Assembly: GCA_004802705.1 (NCBI GenBank)
Contig: SGPL01000550.1
Location: 1 to 21,772, forward strand
DNA from: Bondarzewia mesenterica
Lineage: Eukaryota > Basidiomycota > Agaricomycetes > Russulales > Bondarzewiaceae
DNA: 21,772 bases
Direction of reading: 5' to 3'
The notes beneath the pieces are model-generated. The model was not told where the DNA came from, searched no databases, and saw only the letters and a list, made by a program, of their open reading frames with translations. Position 1 is the stretch's first letter. Each line of letters begins with the position of its first letter. Position numbers and translations under genes: made by a program. Of the stretch, positions 10,376 through 19,650 are shown piece by piece.

Positions 10376-11218
10376 TTCTACATTACAATGCCTTCCTTAA
10401 TATATATCACACTTATATATATTTATCTCCACTGGCACTTATGCTGTATTTACAATAACGTTTAGCAGTGTGATCACTGTTCTTCTCTGAGAAGGTGCAG
10501 GACTTCACCAAATGACTTCAGCATCAGCAAGCATAAATTCTGCATCAAAATAGCTTCAGACTAATATATCAGACTTGTTTATTCCTCTCCACTGATACTT
10601 ATGCACTTTTCTCAATGATATTGCCTGATGAGATCACTGTTCCTCATTGGAAAGGTGTAAGACTTTGCCAAATGGCTTCAGCATTATTCAAAGAGCATTC
10701 TTCATCACAATACCTTTCTGCCAAGATATAAAACTTATATATTCATTATATATAACACTTGTTCTATTTTCTGAATGATATTTCCTAGTGAGATCACTGT
10801 TTCTTACCAGAAAGAATGATAGCATTTCTAAACAGCTTCAGCACTGTATAATGTGGATTATTTATTATAATAGCTTTCTATACATATATCATAATCATAT
10901 ATTCCTCTATCTTAACTCTTATTTTGCATCTTCAGACTTGCTTACTGATAAACATACTGTTCTTTCTTGAGGAAGGCAAAGCCTTTGCCAAAAGGCTTCA
11001 GTGAGCTTTGACATACATTATACATCTTAATAGCTTTTTTTTTAATATATAAAACTTAAATATTCATCTATAGAAACTCTTGTTATACATTATCTACTAT
11101 GCTTTTAATAAGATATCACTATTGTTGCTTAAGAAGGACTAAGACTTGCACAAAAAGCTTCAGTGAGTATCAGCCTAGGTTTTACATGATGATAGCTTTC
11201 TGCACATATATGAAAATT
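9970..11218 (+). repeat. array of 160 bp repeats (alternating two types), interrupted by copia
   Basis: Successive units begin near 9983, 10142, 10302, 10467, 10630, 10790, 10950 and 11111, a period of 159-165 bp. Each has GTGTGATCAC.GTTCTT, GAAGGTGTA.AACTTTGC, a GCTTCAGC block, a TATATTAAACTT block and an AATGATGTTCA-type end. Odd and even units differ: the first kind has GATTCTACATTACAAT, the second AATTATGCATTAAAAT followed by GCTTTAGGCCAATATAT. This makes a higher-order dimer of about 325 bp. The array resumes at 16384 on the other side of the copia element and ends at about 16574. Units become less regular from about 10790 onwards. Confidence 0.85.
11214..11218. repeat. degenerate copia target duplication (left)
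   Basis: AAATT precedes the 5' LTR and AACTT follows the 3' LTR (16384-16388): 4 of 5 identical. Other units of the 160 bp repeat read AAACTTGTATATT at this place, so the original site was AAACTT and the left copy has since changed. Confidence 0.55.
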
Positions 11219-11471
11219 TATTAAAAGTCAGCTCTACAGTGAGCAGGGCTTGATGACCTTTTAGACTTTTCTGTAACTACTATACATACATTACATATCG
11301 TGACTGTGATACCTCAGTATCTTCTCTTCCTATGCTGAGGTAAGTTTACCACACTGTATGGTATTCTGATGCTTCTTCTGATCACATATACCTATAGCCT
11401 GGATATCAGGTATATACCACAATATAGCATCTTCTCTTCCTACATTGAGCCTAGATATCAGACTTCTAACA
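11219..11471 (+). repeat. 5' LTR of the copia element (253 bp)
   Basis: It begins TATTAAAAGTCAGC where the 3' LTR has TGTTGGAAGTCAGC, so the canonical TG start has been changed by G-to-A, and it ends CTTCTAACA. Shared blocks with the 3' LTR include TTTTCT.TAACTACT, CAGTATCTTCTCTTCCTATG, GTATTCTGATGCTTCTTCT and GATATCAGGTATATAC. Differences are mostly C/T and G/A. Confidence 0.9.
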
Positions 11472-11483
11472 GATTATGAGACC
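11472..11483 (+). other. primer-binding site, initiator-Met half-tRNA type
   Basis: GATTATGAGACC directly follows the CA end of the 5' LTR. It matches GGTTATGAGCCC, the complement of the anticodon stem-loop of initiator tRNA-Met, at 10 of 12 positions. Drosophila copia and yeast Ty5 are primed by such an internal half-tRNA, so the type of priming agrees with the copia classification. Confidence 0.6.
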
Positions 11484-11589
11484 TGATTTGCTCTGATAAG
11501 ATAAAGGAGGACATTCACTGTATCAGATCAGCACTAATCTAATATCACCATATCTTCAAATAGCTAAGGCTATGTCTTAATAGACAAAC

Positions 11590-14500
11590 TACAGATAGAT
11601 GCTGATGATACAAACAACTACCTACTATGGCACAAGATGATAACTGTAATCTTGATGTTATGAGGACTGTGGGCCATTGTTGATAGACAGCTAGCAAAAC
11701 CCATGATAAGCAGCAGCACCATGATAAAGGAGGAGACAGCTGCCATCAATATGGAAAGAAAAGGACTCAAAAGCAATGTTGCAGATGCTCCTCAATATTT
11801 CGAAAGGACTTCTCAATGTCATGCTCAGTGTGGTGAATGCTGTGGGCATGTGGACTATGATTTACAACAACTTCAAGTTTAATATTGCAACTGATATTTT
11901 TATCATCATGCAACAGTTCTATTCTATGATGATGCATGATGATGATCTCCCTGGCCATTTGAACAAGCTAAGCACCCTTTATTATTAAATTTCCTCCTTC
12001 GACCTCACTGTCAAGGACTCCATCCTCATTCAACATATCTTATCCTCTCTCACCAAAGACTATGACCTCATCATTGACTCCATTGGACCTATCAAGGACC
12101 TCAAGTCAAAGGACCTCTGTGACTAGCTTCTCAACAGTTACCATCAAAAGAAGGCATGAGAAGAAGCCAAAGGAATCATCAGTGATGTGGCAATGCATGC
12201 AGGTGGCAGCAGCAGGAGCTTTAGTGGTGAAGAAAATTAAGGTAAATAGGGCAAAGGCTGAGGTGGCAGGAGTCATGGTGGCTGTGGGTGAAGGATGCGG
12301 CCTCTTAGCACTTTGGCAGAGTGTTCAACATGCCACCAGAAAGGGCACTACTAGTGGAATTGTCCTAAAAGAGATAATAATCAGCATGTATACAATGCGG
12401 AGAGTGCAAATGTAGTGAGCAGTAACCATGAGACATTGCTCTTCACCTTTTCATCATGAGACCCCCTTGAAGCCTCCTTAGCAACTAGCACATCAGCTCT
12501 ATGGATTATTGACATGAATACCTTATCACATCTGAGTGGTGAGCAGGAGAATTTTGTTAATTACCTTCCTATCAGTCGCACAGTAGACACTGCACAAAAG
12601 GGTGCTGCACTGCATTGCCCTGGTCAAGGCACCATAGTCATACAGACTTGCGCATCTAATAGTTCACCTGTGACACTGACCCTATAGGACGTGCTGCATT
12701 CATTTAATACTGCCTATAATCTGCTTAGTATAAGTAAGCTTGATAAGGCCAGAGGGACTACTGTGTTCGGTGGAGGGCAAGTCAAACTATTTAATGCAAA
12801 TAGATAAAAGATCATGGGGGGCAGGCTGTCAAGCAATTTATACTTCCTCAATTTACCTTTGCACTATGCACAAATTTCAATCCCGATACTCTCAAATGAT
12901 GCTGCATTCATAGCAGTACCACTGACTTGTGCACTCTGGCACTACTGATATAGTCACCTCAGAGCTTTAAATCTCAACCTCCTCATCTCAAAGAGGATAG
13001 TCAAAGGCCTGCACCTCACATCCAAGGTACTGGCATGACATTGTGAAGATTACATGCTTGGAAAGCACTACTGCACCTCCTTTCTAGCTACCACCAATTG
13101 ATGTGCAATGGAGCTGCTTGAGCTTGTGCACACAGATGTGAGTGGCCCTCACTCCTGAGCCCATGGGGGTGACTGCTACTTTATAACCTTCATGGATAAT
13201 GCCTTAAGATGGTCTGTCAAATACTGGATGCAATGCAAGAGCGATATTTTTACGTGCATTTAAAAGTTTATTGCCATGGCTGAAAAACAGACATTCCACC
13301 ACCTTAAATATTTTCACTAGACAACAGCATTGAGTATCTGAGTAGAGAAGACATTAGGTAGTTTATGGAGCACAAAATACTCCTTGAACTCACATACTCA
13401 CCATCACAGAATGGCATACTAAGTGCCTAAACTAAACTATCATTGGCCGTGTAGTGGCTATTATAGAGGACAGTAGTCTTGTCTGATACCTGTGGCCTGA
13501 GTTGGTCACTGCCATTATCTACCTAAAGAACCTAGGCCTGATAGTGGTGCTCGATGGAAAGATGCCATATGAAGTTTGACGTGGGTGCAAGCCCGACATC
13601 TTGTACCTGCATGCACTAGGTTGCTGAACTTATGCATAAATACCTACACAGAAGCACAAGAAATTTAATGTGCACTCTTTGCCCTGCATGCTCTTAAGAA
13701 TACTACAATGATACTGCCTATCATGTGTATCACCCCAAAATATATCACATTATCAAGATGCGCAACATGCATTTTTTTTGAGGATGTTATACTGCTATCC
13801 AAGCATCAACCCACTGTCACCTCAGTGAATGATAGATTTGATGTCATATTGCCACTGCAGAGATTCAGCGTGATGGTACTTAGCCCTACTAGCAAGGCAG
13901 AACTAAGCGCCCCATTACATGACATTATGGATATGATTGTATCTGCCATTGGAGATAGTGTGCCACTAAGTGATGATGCTATATAACATGCTGCATAAAA
14001 TAGGGGAGGCAATGCACTGCAAGACAGTGCACACATGCATGAGGGGGATGGCATCAAAAATGAGCCAATGGAAGATGATGTCATGCTAAGTGGGTGAGCA
14101 AATGCATCTCCCATGCATATCAGCACATTGGAATGATGGCTGCATACCGCAAACATGCTGCCCATCTAGTGCACAGCTATTACTGCATCTGAACCTGCTC
14201 AACAGTCAGTATTTATCCTAGATACTGCAAGCTCATTGAGGCAACTCATCTCATAGTGGCCCCTTTTACCTCTCACGCTGCCTCTACCATCTCTACCTCC
14301 ACTCCAGTCCTTTCAGCTCTATCATAGCATGTGTGCCCTCACTCCTAGCATAAAATAGGTTGAGATTGATCACTAAGCAGCAGAAGCTCAAATGTGGCAT
14401 AAATAAAATTGTGCTACTCACCAATATGTTGCCACTACCAAGGCTGTGCAGCCTGATCATGCACTACCACTAGGAGAGAGTAGAGATAGTGCTGACAAAG

Positions 14501-16095
14501 TTGAACGCTCTCTGTTCACAGTGGCACTTGAGGTCACACTGATGACTGAGGATGGCCCCGAGTCATATCGAGAGGCTATGAGCTACAAAGAAAGAGAGAA
14601 GTGAGAGAAAGCGATGAAGGAGGAAATAGAAAGTTTGATGAAAAATGGAATGTGAGAACTTACCAAGCTGTCAACAGGATAAAAGGCTGTAGGTTGTAGG
14701 TGGACCTACAAAGCCAAACATGATGAATACAATGTCACAATGCACTGGAAGGTGTGTCTCATCATGCAAGGCTATTCACAACAGCCTCGTATTGATTTTA
14801 ATGACACTCATGCTTCCATCACTCACTTCAAATCTTTTTGCACTGTTATGGCCCTTGCAGCTAAAGAGGACTGGTGCCTCAAGCAAATAGATGTGAAGTC
14901 AGCTTACTTGAATGGCATTCTCGAGGAGGAGATCTTCATGAAATAACCTGAGGATTTTGCCATCCCAGGGAAGGAGAACCTCATCTTACACCTCAAGAAA
15001 TCTCTTTATAGCCTAAAGCAATCCAGTAAGATCCGAAACAAGATGCTCAACTATGCATTATGCTCTATTGGCTACACCCACTCTCTTGTTGACCCCTATA
15101 TCTACTACTGCACCATGGATGAAGAGTGTTCTATTATTGTCATTCATGTTGATGATATGCTCCTTGCTGCTAGCATGAAGGAGGAGATGTTGCAAATGAA
15201 GGAGGACCTCTACAAACTCCCCTTTGAGACTGTTGAACTTGGTGAACCATAGATGCTACTTAGTATGACTGTCTCTCATGACTGGGCCAACAAGACTATT
15301 ACAATCTCACAGTCCCACTACCTGCAAAATATCCTAGAGCATTTTTAGATGGCAGACTGTAAGACACATGTTACCATGCCCATTGATCTTATGAACCACT
15401 TGATGAAGAAACAGTGCCCCAAGAATAATGCAGAGTGAGTTGAGATGAGGGACTATGACTATGCCAGAGCAGTTGGAGTGCTCATGTATGCAGTGATTGC
15501 TACTCACCCTGACCTTGCTTTCACTATACAGTCCTTGGCTCAGTTCATATTAAACTTAGGTATAACACATTGGCATGCAGTGAAGCAGGTCCTCCACTAT
15601 GTTAAGGGGATATTAGACTAGTCCCTGATATATGGGGGAGATAGCAATGCTTGGGTGCCCATTGGATATACAGATGCTGATTGGAGAGCTAACTCAACAG
15701 ACTGGAGATCAGTTTTAGGCTATGCTTTCTTCCTCTCTGGTGCCACGATATTCTGGAGTTCAAAGAAGCAGTAGACTGTCACCGACTCCTTAGCCATCGT
15801 AGAGTACATGGTGATAGCCCATGTAGTTAAAAAGGCATTATGGCTCCATTCCCTTCTTACTGAGATCGGCTAACCTCAACTCACCTTGACCTTTATTCAT
15901 GCTGATAAATAGGCAAGCATTGCTATGTTGAAGGACCATATCTATCATGCTCACACTAAGCATGTTGACATCACTTATTATTTCATTCATGAATGAGTGG
16001 GGGACAAGATGGTATACTTCAAGAGTATGTAAAAATAGGGGAGAACATGGCAGATATATTTATAAGGAGTTTACTATGCACTACACACTATGAGT
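11590..16095 (+). pseudogene. copia gag-pol polyprotein, decayed
   Basis: Gag starts near 11590 (NNYLLWHKM, frame 3), shifts to the main frame by about 11750 and continues through LPGHLNKL (near 11950) to a zinc knuckle C-x2-C-x4-H-x4-C at 12322-12363, with one stop inside. The integrase region shows LELVHTDVSGP (near 13118), a second Asp in LDNSIEYLS (near 13318) and SPSQNG (near 13390). Just after QNG a +1 shift moves the reading into another frame until a T8 run near 13770 restores it at FFEDVI. Reverse transcriptase starts near 14560: KQIDVKSAYLNGILEEEI (near 14881) and HVDDMLLA, with the catalytic Asp-Asp codons at 15151-15156. RNase H has YTDADW (near 15670) and WSSKKQ (near 15753), but the usual STEAEY motif is altered. 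Stops at 14944, 15772, 15910 and 15994 replace expected Gln or Arg codons. A last shift near 16030 precedes ENMADIF. It would have supplied all replication functions of the element. Confidence 0.92.
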
Positions 16096-16125
16096 TTTCT
16101 TATAACTTAGGACTCATCGCAGGCT

Positions 16126-16134
16126 GAGGGGGAG
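16126..16134 (+). other. polypurine tract
   Basis: GAGGGGGAG immediately precedes the TG start of the 3' LTR, the place where plus-strand DNA synthesis is primed in LTR elements. Confidence 0.8.
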
Positions 16135-16383
16135 TGTTGGAAGTCAGCCTTATAGTAAGTGGGGCTCGACGGCCTTTCAGACTTTTCTATAACTACTGTA
16201 TATACATTACATATCTGACTGTGATATCTCAGCATCTTCTCTTTCTATGTTGAGGTGAGTTTATCACGCAGTACAGTATTCTGATGCTTCTTCTAATCGC
16301 ATATACCTACAGCCCAGATATCAGGTATATACTACAATATGACATCTTTTCCTATATTGAGCTCAGATATCAAACTTCTTACA
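16135..16383 (+). repeat. 3' LTR of the copia element (249 bp)
   Basis: It runs from TGTTGGAAGTCAGCC to CTTCTTACA, with TG...CA ends, and matches the 5' LTR along its whole length with many substitutions and a few small gaps. AACTT follows as the right target duplication. Confidence 0.93.
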
Positions 16384-16574
16384 AACTTGCATATTAGTTC
16401 ATGGGGCCACTTGTTCTGCATTTACCATATGCTCCTTAACAAAAACACCATTCTTCTTTGGGAAAGATAAAGACTTCAGTGAGTGCTGGCATGAATTCTT
16501 TATAAAATTACCTTTCTGGTGAGGTATTATAATTGTATATTTATCACTAATAGCACATTCCTCAAGCCATTTAT
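16384..16574 (+). repeat. remainder of the 160 bp repeat array
   Basis: The sequence continues the unit interrupted by copia (AACTTGCATATTAG..., CACTTGTTCTGCATTTACCATATG) and then one more unit with CACCATTCTTCTTTGGGAAAG and CTTCAGTGAGTGCTGGC. Orientation is that of the left arm. It stops at the MITE, beyond which the orientation reverses. Confidence 0.75.
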
Positions 16575-16763
16575 GTCAGCAATTTGCAATTTTTTTTAAC
16601 TATTTAGCTCACTTAAATGCTACTTAAATTGTCTTGATTTAAAAATTAAGAATAAATAAGAGCAAATAAGTAGGTCTTTTTTTCTTAATTTCTCTTGATG
16701 TTATTATTAAGCAAAGTTAAGATATATTAAGACATATCAAAAAAAATTCTGCAAATTACTGAT
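16575..16763. mobile_element. MITE, copy 2, at the hinge of the inverted repeat
   Basis: Nearly the same sequence as 2414-2602 over its full length, including the long block around TTGATTTAAAAATTAAGAAT. The ends are GTCAGCAATTTGCA and TCTGCAAATTACTGATG, slightly decayed. It sits exactly between left-oriented and right-oriented repeats of the fold-back element. No clear target duplication is seen. Confidence 0.88.
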
Positions 16764-16774
16764 GAGCCATCCTA

Positions 16775-17781
16775 TGCTGGCTAAAGCTGAAGCCATTTGG
16801 CAAAGTATTACACCTTCCTGAGAAAGAATAATGATCACACTGATGAACATCATTGAGAAAACAGCACAAGTGCTAGTGAGGATAAATATAAAAGTTTGAT
16901 ATATTGGCCTGAAGCTATTTTGATGCAAAATCTATGTTTACTAATGCTGAAGCTATTCAGTGAAGTTCTACACCTTCTCAAGGAAGATTGATGATCACAC
17001 CAGTGAAGGTGAATATTATTGAAAATATATCTTCCTTGAAAATCTCAACCAAGCTGTCAGAGACAGTCAATAGTGAGCTAGCTTGATCTAATTAACTTCC
17101 TCGAGAATCTTGGCTGAGCTATAAGAGACACTCAATGGCGAGCCAGCTTGATCTCATTACCTTTTCTAAGAATCTCAGCTGAGTTATTAAAAATGATCAA
17201 TGACAAGTTAGCTTGACCCTATTACCTTTTCCAAAAGTCTCAGCTAGGCTATCACTCACTAGCTTAACCTCATTATCTTCCTTGAGAATCTCAGCTGAAT
17301 CATCAGAGATGGTCCTCATTATATTTTTTGAGAGCNTTAGCTGATCCATCAGAGATAGTCCTTATTACATTTTATGAGAATCTTAGTCAAACCATCAGAG
17401 ATAGTTCCTATTACTTTTTTTTTTTTGAGAATCTCAGCTGAACTGTCAAANATGATTCTCATTACTTTTACTAANAATCTTAGCTAAACTGTCAGACATG
17501 GTGAATAATGAGCAAGCTTGACTCTATTATCTTCCTCGAGAATCTTAGCTGATCTATCAGACCTAGTGAATAGTGAGCAAGCCCAAACTCATTACTNTCT
17601 CTAAAAATCTCAGCTNAACTATCAGATATAAATGGTGAGCAGGCAAGACCTATATGTCTGCTCAGATGAACCATCTATAATGGGCCCCATAGCCATTGGC
17701 CAAGCTCAGCTAGACATTAGCATTAGGCAAAAAGCAGCTTTGGTTGAACTGTTTAAGATGNTACAAAGGCACTGAATAGGC
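16775..17781 (-). repeat. right inverted arm of the fold-back element
   Basis: Reverse complement of the left arm. It holds about one and a half 160 bp units (16775-17020), the 45-65 bp array (17035-17675) and the unique outer end (17676-17781). Compared with the left arm, one 160 bp unit and several short units are missing, which fits unequal loss inside tandem repeats. Confidence 0.8.
17035..17675 (-). repeat. array of 45-65 bp repeats, right arm
   Basis: About 11 copies in reverse orientation (GAGAATCTCAGCTGAAC cores near 17130, 17168, 17230, 17285, 17430, 17535 and 17605). As on the left, a block of shorter copies (about 17300-17480) lies inside longer ones, so the order of unit types is mirrored between arms. 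Several ambiguous bases are present. Confidence 0.85.
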
Positions 17782-17789
17782 TCATGTCA
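17782..17789. repeat. candidate target-site duplication, right copy
   Basis: TCATGTCA, compared with TAATGTCA at 8971-8978. Directly after it the Tnp2-like reading frame resumes (stop TAA in place of a Gln codon, then ILEQVVKA). Confidence 0.65.
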
Positions 17790-19420
17790 TAAATCCTTGA
17801 GCAAGTTGTCAAAGCCAGATGCATTCTTTNCTCTAACTCATCTATTGAACAAGTCCAAAAGATTGAAATGCCTACACTAAAAGTAATCTGTTGAGAGGAG
17901 GGACTCACTATTANAGTTCATAGGCAGAAAAGATTAAAGAAAGCTAATCTGATAGCAGCCCTATTCATGAGTTTCTTCTTCATTTAAAGACTTGCTCTTA
18001 TGGGCTGATGAATAAGGGATTTAAGTCAAACACTTCCACTCCTATAACCCTANATAATAGTGGATCTCTCACACTAAGAAGAACCAGTCAAGATACTGGT
18101 GCATAAAATGCTACTNTTTTGATAGATGAAGAAGTTTGCNATGAACTTGTTNAAGAGCAAAACACTGTAAGTGTTGAATTAGATGCTACCGATAGATGAA
18201 CTAAAGATAACATTAAACAAATTCAAGAAGACATATGAGAAACAACCCATCTTTANTAGTATTACAGTCCNCCCCAATCTTNGCTCATCAAGTTATGGTA
18301 AACTGAATGCAAATCAATGAAGATCTTGCATTGAATTTGATCTTCTCATCTCTCTGATTCACCATGTGATTAACCGAACAGGCAAAAATATGGCACAGAA
18401 TAGTCAACATCGAGCCCTAGTTTATAGTACCATGCTTTTTACCATTACTCACCATTGGACAACATTATATTAAATATCAGCAAAGCACGTGCAATAATAT
18501 ATAAAGACCGTAGATGCATACTTATATACTCTTGCCAAATTACTGCCCCATCTCAATCACTAACCTAATCACCATAACACCCTTTACCTTAGCAAGTATT
18601 TTCTGCTATTTAGCCCTGTTCATAATTAGTGGATGTTTCTATTTAAGAGGGTTATTAGAATGCTTTAACAAATAAATATCAATAGCAAAATTAGTACTTT
18701 TGCAATATTTAGAGTAATAATCAAATAGCTGATGTATTGCTGCAGGTTAGCTTGAAGTGACAATATTATAATATTATAGTCATTTGGTGCTACATTAAAT
18801 ATCAAGGCATTTCTGCAATATTTAAATTATCTACCCACTCTTTAAAAGTGCACACTTATCATAAAAGAATCCTATGGTGATCAAGAATGGAGAACATTAA
18901 TGACAAATATATGTACTCTCAATTTCAATATCAGCAGGAAAACTAGCTTAAGTAGGCAGCTGACATAGGATATAATTAACTAAAAGAAGGCACGAATACT
19001 AGATTATGACATATACCTAGTTCTCAAGGCCAGCAAAAACATTTTACATGCAGAGCTAAATAATTGGATTTTACCCTGTGTTGTTCATAACATTTATTAT
19101 GCTACCTCTTATGAAATGGAACACTATAGCATCATATTTTTTCAGCCATACAGAGGGCATAAACTTGTATGATACTATTAGCTATCTGGAGGTGCACATG
19201 TGGAGTACATCATGCTCATAATTCATAGATATCTGCCCCTTTATTTGAGTGCTAGAGATCTCTTTAGGCTATATTATAATTTCAGCACAAGTCTCTGATC
19301 ATCAGAGCATGTTAAGCAGCCTGATGTAATACCCTATATTTAGAATATATATTATGACATACATCACAAATGGAATTCATGGATTTACATTTTGAAACCC
19401 CTTAACAGGGTAAGACTATA
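17784..19420 (+). pseudogene. Tnp2-like transposase pseudogene, 3' half
   Basis: This is the C-terminal half of the protein whose N-terminal half ends at 8978. It begins with a helical segment (ILEQVVKARCIL, then IEMPTLKVIC and KKANLIAALF to about 17970) that in this family follows the DAMHNLFL region, in the same frame as the left half. Further family-like landmarks are GKLNANQ followed by TGA where Trp is usual (near 18297), LLPHLNH and LYLSKYFLLFSPVH with Trp replaced by TAG (18535-18635), and RVIRML (near 18648). The C-terminal part near 19195-19415 (HRYLPLYLSARDLFRLY, then WIYILKPLNRV) resembles the usual end of these proteins, so the gene finishes near 19420. Several frame changes and many Gln/Trp/Arg stops are present, as well as ambiguous bases. 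Both halves together give about 3.7 kb, a plausible length for a ~1,100-residue transposase with a few short introns. Confidence 0.75.
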
Positions 19421-19650
19421 TGAATTCATTTCACTCTGAGTAATTATTAATCTCTTTCTTATTCCATAAAATTTTTGAAGTCAAAGATGGTTCATTTAGA
19501 TATTCTTCAAGAGTTGCATATATATATAAAACATGATCAGGTACAAGAGATGAAGGTACAAGAGATATATACAATATATAAAGATTGATTGAAAGCTCTA
19601 TACTACTCATTGTTGTCATTATTATATATAACTATATGATTAAACCCCAT
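19421..19650. other. spacer between convergent remnants
   Basis: A minus-strand open frame at 19431-19619 covers most of this stretch, but I recognise nothing in it. A short direct repeat GGTACAAGAGAT occurs twice (19540 and 19555), separated by GAA. Confidence 0.4.

Larger units (their letters stand above)
11219..16383 (+). mobile_element. degenerate Ty1/copia LTR retrotransposon, 5.2 kb
   Basis: The element has two ~250 bp LTRs, a primer-binding site, a single gag-pol remnant in copia order (gag, protease region, integrase, reverse transcriptase, RNase H) and a polypurine tract. It lies in the same orientation as the fold-back left arm and splits one 160 bp repeat unit. Coding is broken by many stops and several frameshifts, so it cannot move by itself. 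The clear divergence between its two LTRs points to an old insertion. Confidence 0.95.
8979..17781. mobile_element. fold-back-type element with long tandem-repeat inverted arms, carrying nested copia and MITE
   Basis: The left arm (8979-about 10375) and right arm (about 16775-17781) are reverse complements, diverged and differing in repeat number. From the outside inwards, each arm has an end starting near TATTCAGTRCCTTT, a ~110 bp unique segment, an array of 45-65 bp repeats, then 160 bp repeats. Between the arms lie more 160 bp repeats, a copia retrotransposon (11219-16383) and a MITE (16575-16763). No ORF for a transposase of its own is seen, so it would be non-autonomous, about 3.4 kb without its passengers. 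The insertion interrupts the Tnp2-like gene and is flanked by a 6-8 bp duplication. Drosophila FB and Galileo elements have this plan (inverted ends made of tandem repeats); the link is by architecture only. The alternative is an inverted duplication of a satellite, but the flanking duplication and the rejoined reading frame favour transposition. Confidence 0.75.

Noticed and set aside
13806..14165. Minus-strand 119-codon ORF
   Set aside because: Antisense shadow of the copia polyprotein between integrase and reverse transcriptase.
9070..17700. Second transposase copy on the minus strand at the right arm
   Set aside because: Arm homology fades at about 8979 and 17781. Beyond 17784 the forward strand, not the minus, reads as the continuation of the Tnp2-like protein.
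8979..17781. CRISPR-like array
   Set aside because: Repeats are imperfect, adjoin without unique spacers and occur in inverted arms in a eukaryotic setting.
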